Positions 27,583 through 35,546 of a stretch of 64,000 nt of DNA are shown piece after piece; positions within the stretch are counted from its first letter, which is position 1, and each line of letters opens with the position of its first letter. The stretch comes from Roseovarius sp. MMSF_3350 (GTDB taxonomy: Bacteria; Pseudomonadota; Alphaproteobacteria; Rhodobacterales; Rhodobacteraceae): positions 41,672 to 105,671 of the forward strand of contig NZ_JASHIZ010000015.1 of assembly GCF_030733425.1 (NCBI RefSeq), read 5' to 3'. Under the pieces are notes generated by a model. It searched no databases, had not been told where the DNA came from, and saw nothing but the letters and a program-made list of their open reading frames with translations. The translations under genes were made by a program, and so were the position numbers.

Positions 27583-29087
27583 TCTGCGGCCTCCTTCGTG
27601 GTCGAGAATTCGTCGGGGAAGTGGGTGAGCGCGGACATGACAGGGTAGGGCGTGAAGCCGCCCAGTGCGCACAGCGATCCGTCGGTCATGGTCTCGCAGA
27701 GGTCGGTGAGGATGGTCACGGCGTCGGCGTCGCCGCGCGCGATGCGGTCGATGGTTTCCACCCCGCGCACCGCGCCGATGCGACAGGGGGTACACTTGCC
27801 ACAGCTTTCCACAGCGCAGAACTCCATCGCGAAGCGCGCCATGCCCAGCATGTCGGCGGTGTCGTCGAACACCACCAGCCCGGCATGGCCAATGAGCCCG
27901 CCTTCGGCGCCGAATTCCTCGTATCCCATGGGCGCGTCGAATTTCGACCGCGGCATGTAGGCCCCCAGCGGCCCACCGACCTGCACCGCCTTGAACGGGC
28001 GGCCGGTGGCGGTGCCGCCGGCAAGATCGTCGATCACCTCGCCCAAAGTCACGCCGAATCCGGTCTCGAACAGGCCGCCGCGCGCCACGTTGCCCGCGAT
28101 CTGAAGCGTGATGGTGCCGCGCGATTTGCCGATCCCGAAGGTGGCGTGATGCTCGGCGCCTTTCTCGAAGATCACCGGCACGGTGGCCAGGCTGATGACG
28201 TTATTGACCACGGTGGGCCGGCCCAGGAACCCTTCGAGCGCCGGAAGCGGCGGCTTGGCGCGGACGACGCCGCGCTTGCCTTCGAGCGAGTTCAGCAGCG
28301 AGGTTTCCTCGCCGCAGACATAGGCGCCTGCGCCCTTGCGGATTTCCATGTCGAATTTGTGGGGCGACCCGAGGATATTCTCGCCGAGGACGCCCTCGGC
28401 GCGGGCGATCTCGACCGCGCGGGTCATCACCGCGATGGCATCGGGGTATTCTGAGCGCAGATAGACATACCCCTTGGTGGCACCGACACCCAGTCCGGCG
28501 ATGGCCATGCCCTCGATCAGGGTGAAGGGGTCGCCCTCCATAATCATGCGATCGGCGAAGGTGCCGCTGTCGCCCTCGTCGGCATTGCAGACGATGTATT
28601 TCTGCGGCGCCTCGGCGTCATGCACGGTCTGCCACTTGATCCCGGTCGGAAAGCCCGCGCCACCACGGCCACGCAGGCCGGAGGTCTTGACCTCGTCCAC
28701 GATCTGCTGGCCGGTCATCGAAAGGGCGCGTTTCAACCCAGCAAGGCCACCATGCGCCTCGTAGTCGTCCAGCGACAGCGGGTCGATCACACCGACGCGG
28801 GAAAAGGTCAGCCGGGTCTGGCGCTTCATCCAGTCGAGATCGTCCACCGGGCCGAGCGCCTTGGTGCTGCTGCCATCGAGAATGGCTGCCGCATCCGCAG
28901 GCGTCGCGGGACCGAAACCGTGGCGGGTGCCGTCGATCTCGACCTCGACAAGCGGTTCGAGCCAGATCATGCCACGGGTTCCGGTGCGGATGATCTGCGC
29001 CTCGGGCGCGGCCTGTTTCAGGGCCGCCACAACCTCTTCAGCGCCAAGCGCCTTGGCGGCGCTGTCCATGGGAACATAGATCTTCAT
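27579..29087 (-). CDS. fdsB: Formate dehydrogenase beta subunit FdsB (NADH-binding)
   Basis: A 502-residue NuoF-like flavoprotein. A thioredoxin-like N-terminal part (residues 1-110) is followed by the FMN/NAD domain with GLRGRGGAGFPTGIKWQ, NADEGDSGTFADRMI and the 4Fe-4S motif ESCGKCTPCRIGA. It takes electrons from FdsA through iron-sulfur clusters to reduce NAD. The start ATG at 29087 (MKIYVPMDS) overlaps the fdsG stop. Length and architecture match FdsB of Cupriavidus and Rhodobacter. Confidence 0.95.
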   Translation of the reverse strand: MKIYVPMDSAAKALGAEEVVAALKQAAPEAQIIRTGTRGMIWLEPLVEVEIDGTRHGFGPATPADAAAILDGSSTKALGPVDDLDWMKRQTRLTFSRVGVIDPLSLDDYEAHGGLAGLKRALSMTGQQIVDEVKTSGLRGRGGAGFPTGIKWQTVHDAEAPQKYIVCNADEGDSGTFADRMIMEGDPFTLIEGMAIAGLGVGATKGYVYLRSEYPDAIAVMTRAVEIARAEGVLGENILGSPHKFDMEIRKGAGAYVCGEETSLLNSLEGKRGVVRAKPPLPALEGFLGRPTVVNNVISLATVPVIFEKGAEHHATFGIGKSRGTITLQIAGNVARGGLFETGFGVTLGEVIDDLAGGTATGRPFKAVQVGGPLGAYMPRSKFDAPMGYEEFGAEGGLIGHAGLVVFDDTADMLGMARFAMEFCAVESCGKCTPCRIGAVRGVETIDRIARGDADAVTILTDLCETMTDGSLCALGGFTPYPVMSALTHFPDEFSTTKEAAE

Positions 29088-29560
29088 GCGCCCGCCTCCG
29101 CCAGCAGCGCATCCATGCGGTTGCGGTCCACCTTGCCTACACAACGGTCGTCCAGCATCGCGGCCGGGCCGCAGGCGCAGAGGCCAAGGCAATAGACCGG
29201 CTCGACCGTGACCGCGCCGTTGATCGTGGTGCCGTGCCAGTCCAGTCCCAGCTTTGCCAGTGTCTCTTCGGCCAGCGCGTTGCCGCCCATCGCCTGGCAG
29301 GCCTCGGCGCGGCAGATCTTCAGAACATGCCGCCCGGCAGGGGCTTTGCGGAAGTCGTGGTAGAAGCTGATGACACCATGCAATTCCGCCTTGGTGATGT
29401 TCAGCCGATCCGCGATCATCTGCATGGCCGGCTGCGGGATGTGCCCGAAATTTTCCTGCAGCGCGTGCAGTATCGGCAGCAACGGACCTTCGAGACCGGC
29501 ATTCGCGTCTATGAGCGCGCCGATTTCGTCTTCGGTGGGCGGCGGGGCGGCTGATGGCAT
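29084..29560 (-). CDS. fdsG: Formate dehydrogenase gamma subunit FdsG
   Basis: A 158-residue NuoE-like thioredoxin-fold subunit with a 2Fe-2S cluster. The four cysteines are in CRAEAC and VYCLGLCACGP. The helical N-terminus has LLPILHALQENFGHIP and the ITKAELHGVISFYHDF segment. AGGAGG stands in front of the ATG. It begins the fdsGBA-fdhD-fdsD operon and lies 92 bases after the LysR gene on the same strand. Confidence 0.95.
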   Translation of the reverse strand: MPSAAPPPTEDEIGALIDANAGLEGPLLPILHALQENFGHIPQPAMQMIADRLNITKAELHGVISFYHDFRKAPAGRHVLKICRAEACQAMGGNALAEETLAKLGLDWHGTTINGAVTVEPVYCLGLCACGPAAMLDDRCVGKVDRNRMDALLAEAGA

Positions 29561-29652
29561 GGGCTAACCTCCTGTATGCTGTTGCGAGAAGCAGACAGAA
29601 GGTGCGGGCCGACAACAATATCGCAGATCGGTCGACCGATAGGGATCGGCTA

Positions 29653-30540
29653 TCAATCCGCTTTCGACAGTTTCCTTGCGGTCCGCAAAAGGGCTTCCAG
29701 AACCGGGGTATGGGGCTCTCGGTACGGGGCCACGAGTCCGACCGCGTGAGACGGCTCGCGGCCCGTCAGCGGCACAACGGTCAGGGCCTTTCCGGCCACG
29801 AGGAAGCGTGCCAATTCCTCGGGAAGCACTGTCAGGTAGCCGCCGGATTCGACATTCGCCACCAAGACGATCGTCGAATTCGATTCGATACAGGTTTCGG
29901 GCGATACGTTGGCCGCGGAGAAATTCCTGTTGATGATCCGCCGGTTCTGCATGTCCGGGGTCAGCAGGCACAACCTCTCGCCCGACAACTCTTCCCAGGC
30001 CACGTCATCCCGGCTCGCAAAGGGGGAGTCGTTCGTGCACACGAGCATGTATCGCTCTTCGTACAGCGGTTCGGTGCTGACCCGGCCCATCGGTTCATTG
30101 TCGAGATAGGAGATTCCTGCGTCCACCTCCAGGTTGTCGAGCATCGACATGATCTCGATCGACGTGCGCGACAGTATGGTGAAATGCACTTTCGGATGCT
30201 TGGCATTGAAGCGCTGGCACAGCCGCACCGCAACCGTCAGGGCCGTCGGGATAACGGCGATGCGCAGCTGCCCCGACAGGCCATGCCGCTTGACGCGCAT
30301 CTCCTCGCGCAGTTGCCGCGTGTCACCGACGATCTTCCTGGCCCAGTCCAGCGCGGTCTGGCCCTCTGGCGTCAGCCCGCCAAAGCGCGAGCCGCGAAAG
30401 ATCAGCTGCACGCCAAGCTGTTCTTCCAGCGTCTTGATCCCGTTCGACAGGGTCGGCTGGGTGATGCCCAGACCGGAGGCCGCGCGACCGAAATGGCCCT
30501 CCTTTGCCACGGCGATGAACATTTCGAGCTTGTCAATCAT
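29653..30540 (-). CDS. LysR-family transcriptional regulator, probably of the fds operon
   Basis: A 295-residue LysR regulator. The winged helix-turn-helix is at residues 1-60 (GHFGRAASGLGITQPTLSNG) and a periplasmic-binding-like effector domain follows. The start is set at MIDKLEMF (30540) to give the usual family length; an in-frame ATG at 30597 is possible and neither has a strong ribosome site. It is encoded just upstream of fdsG on the same strand, as for FdsR-type regulators in related bacteria. It probably responds to formate or nitrogen state; the effector is inferred, not read. Confidence 0.88.
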   Translation of the reverse strand: MIDKLEMFIAVAKEGHFGRAASGLGITQPTLSNGIKTLEEQLGVQLIFRGSRFGGLTPEGQTALDWARKIVGDTRQLREEMRVKRHGLSGQLRIAVIPTALTVAVRLCQRFNAKHPKVHFTILSRTSIEIMSMLDNLEVDAGISYLDNEPMGRVSTEPLYEERYMLVCTNDSPFASRDDVAWEELSGERLCLLTPDMQNRRIINRNFSAANVSPETCIESNSTIVLVANVESGGYLTVLPEELARFLVAGKALTVVPLTGREPSHAVGLVAPYREPHTPVLEALLRTARKLSKAD

Positions 30541-30645
30541 ATGGGTGAACCCAATCGAAACCGGCTGTCCTGATAGATTTCGTGAATGATTTGGCATTTT
30601 CCGGACGCGGCGTTCTCGAAACCGGGGCCCGACGCAGTGGCTTCG

Positions 30646-31800
30646 TCATTCCGGTTCTTCCGCTTTTTGGGCCCACAGGCGGGTGAGAACGGCCTTCCGG
30701 ACCGCCTCGGCCAGCGTGCCCAGGATCAGACCGATCAGCGGGTTGGCCAGAAGCGTCGCAAGGGCGGTGATCGCGATGACGGGCCTGCAAGAGGGTCTGG
30801 CATCGAAAAGCCGGCGATTGGCGGCCAATTCCATCGCGGCAATCAGCAACAAGGCCCCCAGGGTTGCGGACGGGATCGCCAGCAACGCCATGTGCCCCAG
30901 GTCTTGCGGCAGCAGCGCCACCGCCAGAAGCGCGGCCCCCAGCATCACCGGCGCGCCCCCGCTGCGGGCGCCGAAACGGTGATGAGCAGCCACGCCGCCG
31001 GCCCCGTGGCACATCGGCAAGGCTCCGAACGGGGCCAGGGCCAGGTTTGCGGCGCCCGAGGTCAGGCACAGGCGCCTGGTCGTCACCCGCGCGGCGCGCG
31101 CGCCGTAACTGTCCTGCGCCACGAGTGCGGTCAGGAAAACGGCGTTGGTCAGGGTCAGGGCAAGTTGCGGCAGGGCGAGGTCGGCAATGGCGATCCGCAT
31201 ATCTTCAAGGCCTGGAACCGGCGCCAGCCAGCCCAGAGCCGCAGCACCCGACAGATCGGGCAGGGCCTCGTGGCCGACGAAATGGCCTGCCGCCACGCCG
31301 AAACCCAGCGTCATGAGTGCCGCGTGTGTCCCCAGCCGCAACGCCGCAGCCGCAAGCCCCAGTGACAGCAGCCCGATCAGCGGCTGCCCGGCCATCAGCC
31401 CGAGCGATATCCAGGCCAGCCCCAGGCCCAGCCCCAGCTGAAGCCCGGTCAGCACCGATTGCGGCACCAGCCGCGCGATCCGGTCTATGACGCCCGTTCC
31501 CCCCAGCAAGAGCAGCGCCGCGCCGATCAGAACCCCGCTCAGCGCGATGGAGGCGGGCGAGATCTCGGCCACCAGCGCCACGGCAACGATGGCCTTCATC
31601 GGCTGGACCGGGACCGGCAGGCGGTAGATCAGGCCGGTGACGATGTAGAACAGGCCGAAGCCCAGCAGCACCTGTGTCGCCGACAGCCCCACAAGGGCGA
31701 TGGCCCCGAGGGTGAGCGGCAGCAGCGTCCCCAGGTCCCCCAGGGCCCCGTTCACTTCGCGCAGGTCAAAGCGGAACCGTTCTGACGCGCGCGGGCTCAT
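30646..31800 (-). CDS. MOT1-type putative molybdate/sulfate permease
   Basis: A 384-residue membrane protein with about ten helices. The motifs NGALGDLGTLLPL near residue 17 and LPVPVQPMKAI near residue 60 are the diagnostic P-rich signatures of the MOT1 molybdate transporter family (SulP relatives). GGGAG precedes the ATG. It lies beside the molybdenum-dependent formate dehydrogenase and is divergent from a Mop gene, which favours molybdate over sulfate. Confidence 0.85.
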   Translation of the reverse strand: MSPRASERFRFDLREVNGALGDLGTLLPLTLGAIALVGLSATQVLLGFGLFYIVTGLIYRLPVPVQPMKAIVAVALVAEISPASIALSGVLIGAALLLLGGTGVIDRIARLVPQSVLTGLQLGLGLGLAWISLGLMAGQPLIGLLSLGLAAAALRLGTHAALMTLGFGVAAGHFVGHEALPDLSGAAALGWLAPVPGLEDMRIAIADLALPQLALTLTNAVFLTALVAQDSYGARAARVTTRRLCLTSGAANLALAPFGALPMCHGAGGVAAHHRFGARSGGAPVMLGAALLAVALLPQDLGHMALLAIPSATLGALLLIAAMELAANRRLFDARPSCRPVIAITALATLLANPLIGLILGTLAEAVRKAVLTRLWAQKAEEPE

Positions 31801-31861
31801 CGCAACTGCTCCCGGTCCCGACGGCGTCGCGCAATCCGCGTGGGGTTGTTGAAATCGGGGC

Positions 31862-31883
31862 CGTGCTTCATATCGTCAGCACG
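31862..31883. promoter_or_regulatory. Inverted repeat between the MOT1 permease and mop genes
   Basis: CGTGCT and AGCACG are inverted around ten bases, in the 111-base gap between the divergent permease and mop starts. It could be an operator for a molybdate-responsive regulator. It does not match the ModE box I know, so the call is tentative. Confidence 0.3.
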
Positions 31884-31911
31884 AAATTCACAATGACAGG
31901 AGACACCCGCC

Positions 31912-32121
31912 ATGAAACTCAGCGCACGCAACAAGATGCCCGGAACCGTGACCGCCATCGAAAAGGGCGCGGTCAACGCCACGGTGCTGATCGACCTTGG
32001 CGGCGGCACCACCGTGACGGCGATGATCACCAATGCGTCGGTCGAGGAGTTGGGGCTGGAGGTCGGCAAGACGGCCTACGCAATCGTCAAGGCGTCGGAC
32101 GTGATCGTCGGGTCCGACTGA
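31912..32121 (+). CDS. mop: Mop-type molybdopterin/molybdate-binding protein (single TOBE domain)
   Basis: A 69-residue protein made of one TOBE (Mop) domain: MKLSARNKMPGTVTAIEKGA, VNATVLIDLGGG, TTVTAMITNASVEELGL and TAYAIVKASDVIV. Such proteins assemble as hexamers that bind several molybdate or tungstate ions in the cytoplasm as a store. AGGAG precedes the ATG. Its 3' end overlaps the convergent ATPase gene by 46 bases. The neighbours are molybdate transport candidates and a molybdenum enzyme. Confidence 0.93.
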   Translation: MKLSARNKMPGTVTAIEKGAVNATVLIDLGGGTTVTAMITNASVEELGLEVGKTAYAIVKASDVIVGSD

Positions 32122-32900
32122 GGGTGAAGGGACGGCAGGCAGACCTTTCGGCCTGACCCGGTGGTCTCAATGGTCACGGGAATGCCGTAAACCGTGCTCA
32201 GGTTGTGCGCGGTCAGCACCTCGCTGGCCGGGCCGTCGGCGATAATCCGGCCCTGGTGCATCAGCAGGACGCGGGCATTGAGCGCAAAGGCCTGGTCCGG
32301 GTCATGGGTCGACAGGATGATCCCGTGCCGCTCGGACGACGCGCCCTGCGCCAGCCTGGCGATCCGCGCCAGAACCTGCGCCTGGTTTCCGAAATCGAGG
32401 CTCGCGGTGGGTTCGTCCATCACGATCAGCGGCGTGTCCTGTGCCAGCGCCCGCGCGATCAGGACAAGCTGCCGCTGCCCCCCGGACAGGCGCGAATAGT
32501 CTCGCGCCGCAAGGTCGCCGATCCCAAGCTGGTCCATCGCGTCCAGCGCAGCATCACGATCCGCCTTGCCGGGTTGGGCAAACGGGCCCAGCCGCGCGGT
32601 GCGCCCCATCAGGACCACCTCCAGGGCCTCGAACGGGAAGCGCGGGGCATGAGCCTGCGGGACATAGGCGATGCGCCGGGCAATCTCGGCCCGGCGTTGC
32701 GCGGTGATCGGCGTGCCGCCAAGGCGGACCTCACCGGCCAGCGGCGGCAGCAGGCCCAGCAGGGTGCGAAAGAGCGTGGTCTTGCCACATCCATTGGGGC
32801 CAAGCAGGCACAGGATGTCTCCGGCCTGAACCGACAGGCGCAGATCCGCGCCCACCTGAATGCGCCCGTAGCCGATGGCTAGCTCTCGCACCTCCAGCAT
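32076..32900 (-). CDS. BtuCD/FecE-type ABC transporter ATP-binding protein (probable molybdate importer)
   Basis: A 274-residue ATPase of the iron-siderophore/cobalamin type: Walker A GPNGCGKTTL, signature LSGGQRQLVLIARAL, Walker B LIVMDEPTASLDFG. The ATG at 32900 overlaps the permease stop by ATGA. Haemophilus MolBCA is a molybdate importer of this same structural class, and the location between mop and the binding-protein genes suggests the same role here. Iron-siderophore or cobalamin transport is the alternative. The last 15 codons overlap mop on the opposite strand. Confidence 0.88.
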   Translation of the reverse strand: MLEVRELAIGYGRIQVGADLRLSVQAGDILCLLGPNGCGKTTLFRTLLGLLPPLAGEVRLGGTPITAQRRAEIARRIAYVPQAHAPRFPFEALEVVLMGRTARLGPFAQPGKADRDAALDAMDQLGIGDLAARDYSRLSGGQRQLVLIARALAQDTPLIVMDEPTASLDFGNQAQVLARIARLAQGASSERHGIILSTHDPDQAFALNARVLLMHQGRIIADGPASEVLTAHNLSTVYGIPVTIETTGSGRKVCLPSLHPQSDPTITSDALTIA

Positions 32901-33922
32901 CACGACCACGCCCGCCGGCCCCGGGCCAGCAACCACACGAAGAAGGGCGCGCCGATCACGGCTGTCAGGATACCCAGCGGCACCTCGGCCTGCGCTATCG
33001 TCCGCGCGGCCGTGTCGACAATCAGAAGATAGCCTGCGCCGATCAGAACCGAGGCGGGCAAGAGCAGCCCAAAACCGGGCCCGACGAGCATCCGCGCGAT
33101 ATGCGGGATCACCAGCCCGACCCAGCCCACCACGCCCGCCAGCGCCGTGACGCTCGCGGTGATCAGCGTGGCGGAGGTGATTACCAGGAACCGCGTGCGC
33201 CCGGCCTCGACCCCCAGCGCGCGCGCTTCCTCATCCCCCAGGCTGAGGACATTGATCCGCCACCGCAGCAGAACCAGCGGTACGAGGCCGGTCAGCACCA
33301 TGGGCAGCGCGGGCCGGATGTCTTCAGAGGTGATCGCGGCCAGCGAGCCCAGAAGCCAGAAAGTGATTGCCGGCAACTGGTCATAAGGGTCGGCCATCAC
33401 TTTCAGCAGCGACGTCGCCGCCCCGGCCAGCGCGCCGATCACCACGCCGATCAGCACCAGCGTCAGCGTGCGGTCAGTGTTGCGCACGAGGGAGGCAACC
33501 AGCATCACGAGGCCCACCGCCGCCATGCCGCCGACAAAGGCCGACACCTGGATCGCCGCGACCGGCAGCGACAGGAAGATACCGGCAACCGCGCCCAGGC
33601 CCGCACCCGCCGAGACGCCCAGGATATCCGGCGACACCAGCGGGTTGCGAAACAGCGCCTGGTAGCTGGCCCCCGCCGCCGCCAGTGCCGCGCCCACCAG
33701 CAGCGCCGCCGCGACGCGGGGCAGGCGGATGTTCCACACGACGACCTCTGCCTGACGGTCGCCTTGGCCCAGCAACGCCGCCAGCGTCTGGCCCGGGGAC
33801 AGGCCATAGGGTCCTATCATGATCGCGCCGAAGGCCAGCGCGGCCACGCACAGGGCAAGGCCGCCGGTCAGGGTCAGGCCGGGTTTTGAGCCTCTCAGTT
33901 CGGCGGTCGTCCCTCGGCCCAT
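32900..33922 (-). CDS. BtuC/FecCD-type ABC transporter permease (probable molybdate importer)
   Basis: A 340-residue permease of the FecCD family, with about ten helices. Typical segments are RLPRVAAALLVGAALAAAGA near residue 65, NPLVSPDILGVSAGAGLGAV, and GWVGLVIPHIARMLVGP near residue 290. It begins 28 bases inside the end of the binding-protein gene and overlaps the ATPase gene by three bases. It would form a homodimer with two copies of the ATPase. Confidence 0.9.
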   Translation of the reverse strand: MGRGTTAELRGSKPGLTLTGGLALCVAALAFGAIMIGPYGLSPGQTLAALLGQGDRQAEVVVWNIRLPRVAAALLVGAALAAAGASYQALFRNPLVSPDILGVSAGAGLGAVAGIFLSLPVAAIQVSAFVGGMAAVGLVMLVASLVRNTDRTLTLVLIGVVIGALAGAATSLLKVMADPYDQLPAITFWLLGSLAAITSEDIRPALPMVLTGLVPLVLLRWRINVLSLGDEEARALGVEAGRTRFLVITSATLITASVTALAGVVGWVGLVIPHIARMLVGPGFGLLLPASVLIGAGYLLIVDTAARTIAQAEVPLGILTAVIGAPFFVWLLARGRRAWS

Positions 33923-34923
33923 TCGAGCAGCCTTTCAAGTTCTTCGTCGCTCAGGTCGACATGATAATAGAGTTCGTAGAAGGCGCGGGTCTCCGCGCGC
34001 AGATCGCGCTCCCACCTGTCAGGATAAAGCAATCCGGCCATCCATATCAGGCCCATCATCCGGTTCAGTGATGGCGGCCGGTCGATCCAGCCGAAGGGGG
34101 CGGTGGGCGCCAGAAAGACGCGCCCATCATCGACCGCGTCGATCCCCTGCCACAGCGGGTCGTCGAAGACGGTACTATGGAAATGTGGGTCCCACGTCAC
34201 GATGGTGTCCGGATTGGCCACGATCACCTGTTCCATCGACGCCTGGACCAGCCCGCGAGTGGCGCCGCCGTCGTCGGCCACGTTGCGCCCGCCCGCGCGC
34301 TCGATGATCTCGGTATTGATCGACCCTTTCATGCCCGTCTCCAGCCCCTCGGGACCACGGGCCAGATAGACGCGGGGACGCTCCACTTCCGGGACGTCCT
34401 CGAGAATGGCGTCGATCCGGGCAAACGTCGCCTCCACATCCTGCGCCAAGGCATCGCCGCGCTCCGGCACGCCGAGTGCCTCGCCCAGAAGCCGCAGCGC
34501 CTCGGGCGTATTCTCGAACCGTCCGTCGATCAGGATATAGGGGATGCCGGTCTGGTCCTGCACCCGGTCGGCGAGGTCGATATAGGTGTCCCGGACCGAG
34601 CCGAAATCGAGGATCAGGTCGGGCGCGATCTGCAGCACCCGCTCCAGGTTCGCCTCGCCGCCGCGCCCGGTCAGACGGCCTGTTTCGGGCAGGTCGCGAT
34701 AGGGCGCGGCGATATAAGCGCGCTCCTCGGGGCGCAGGGCGCGGGGCCAGCCTGTCATCGTCTCGGGCTTCATGACGTAAAGCAGGATGGCGGCCGGTGG
34801 ACCGGCGGCGAAGACGGTGGTCACGTCCTCGGGGATCTCCACGACGCGCCCGGCGCTGTCGGTGACCGTGCGGGCCTGAACCGGCAGCGCCACCAAAATC
34901 ATCAACATAAGCAGATATCTCAC
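33895..34923 (-). CDS. Periplasmic binding protein of the BtuF/FepB class (probable molybdate importer)
   Basis: A 342-residue binding protein of the class-III metal/siderophore type. It starts at a GTG (34923) after a strong AAAGGAG site, followed by signal peptide RYLLMLMILVALPVQA. The mature protein starts RTVTDSAGRVVEIPEDV and has ANLERVLQIAPDLILDFGSV and VIVANPDTIVTWDPHFHST. HFH or nearby residues might contact the ligand. Genes downstream encode its permease and ATPase. Context with formate dehydrogenase and Mop suggests molybdate or tungstate; a siderophore is possible. Confidence 0.85.
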   Translation of the reverse strand: MRYLLMLMILVALPVQARTVTDSAGRVVEIPEDVTTVFAAGPPAAILLYVMKPETMTGWPRALRPEERAYIAAPYRDLPETGRLTGRGGEANLERVLQIAPDLILDFGSVRDTYIDLADRVQDQTGIPYILIDGRFENTPEALRLLGEALGVPERGDALAQDVEATFARIDAILEDVPEVERPRVYLARGPEGLETGMKGSINTEIIERAGGRNVADDGGATRGLVQASMEQVIVANPDTIVTWDPHFHSTVFDDPLWQGIDAVDDGRVFLAPTAPFGWIDRPPSLNRMMGLIWMAGLLYPDRWERDLRAETRAFYELYYHVDLSDEELERLLEWAEGRPPN

Positions 34924-35112
34924 GTCACTCTCCTTTCGGCACCGCGGCGGCGGCGGCGCCGTATTTCCGCCGGTCCCGACGTGGGCAGTCCTCGCGCTGC
35001 ATTTGAGGTGTGCGGATGATTCCGATGAACTGGAGCGAGGCATGGGCCGGCGGCGACGTCGCGACTTTTGTCTCGCCGGGCAGGGCAGGGTCATGCCACT
35101 CAGGGCGGCGTC

Positions 35113-35124
35113 GTAAATTTTGCA
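35113..35124. repeat. Direct repeat copy 1 (12 bp)
   Basis: GTAAATTTTGCA occurs here and again, identical, at 35254-35265, 141 bases away. The AT-rich core inside a GC-rich genome and the location between divergent loci suggest paired binding sites for a regulator. Confidence 0.4.
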
Positions 35125-35253
35125 GTCTCAGGCAAGGCGCAGGGAACATGTCAGCTTTCCTAGGTAAATAGCCTCTCTTTTCAGGAGTTGCCATAGTGGA
35201 GCTTCGTCCATCATGTCGCATAGTGCGCAATGGAGCGGAGGATTTGCAAGTTG

Positions 35254-35265
35254 GTAAATTTTGCA
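35254..35265. repeat. Direct repeat copy 2 (12 bp)
   Basis: Second identical copy of GTAAATTTTGCA (first at 35113-35124). A related GATTTGCAAG lies just upstream of it at 35241. Confidence 0.4.
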
Positions 35266-35403
35266 TTCTTCGACCGCACGACAACGCCAGACAGGATGTG
35301 TTCGGCTGCATCGAGATGGTCTGTAACCCGAAACGCAAGTCTACTAAGCTCCAAAACTTAAATTTAGTTAACACCAGGTACAGTGCGCATTCACGAGAAT
35401 CTC

Positions 35404-35421
35404 TTTGCCGCCGGCGGCAAA
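35404..35421. promoter_or_regulatory. 18-bp perfect palindrome upstream of the GlxA-type regulator
   Basis: TTTGCCGCCGGCGGCAAA is a perfect palindrome, 126 bases before the regulator ATG. It has no spacer, so it is more like an operator for a dimeric protein than a terminator hairpin. It could be the site of autoregulation. Confidence 0.45.
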
Positions 35422-35546
35422 CTCACCGAAACGGTTGATTTTTGGCTTTTGGGTCTCGCCATCACCGGAAAAATGCGACTCCCTGGTAGAAAAAAAGTGG
35501 TAAGCAAGGCATTACGGTAAGTTAGAAAAGAAGGCAGCGCGACGCG

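Larger units (their letters stand above)
34924..35546. other. Long regulatory intergenic region between two divergent transport loci
   Basis: About 620 bases without a supported gene. It separates the minus-strand molybdate-type importer from the plus-strand GlxA-type regulator. It holds a 12-bp direct repeat (35113 and 35254), an 18-bp perfect palindrome (35404) and an AT-rich stretch at 35330-35380 that could carry the promoters. I looked for a cobalamin or molybdenum-cofactor riboswitch before the GTG at 34923 and found no clear match. Confidence 0.6.

Noticed and set aside
24823..27648. A long open frame (about 940 codons) on the plus strand
   Set aside because: It is antisense to fdsA, whose motifs are unambiguous. 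In high-GC DNA the opposite strand of a gene is often open; the translation shows no recognisable domain.
34924..35160. Cobalamin or molybdenum-cofactor riboswitch before the binding-protein gene
   Set aside because: The leader is GC-rich and can fold, but I could not match the conserved boxes of either class.
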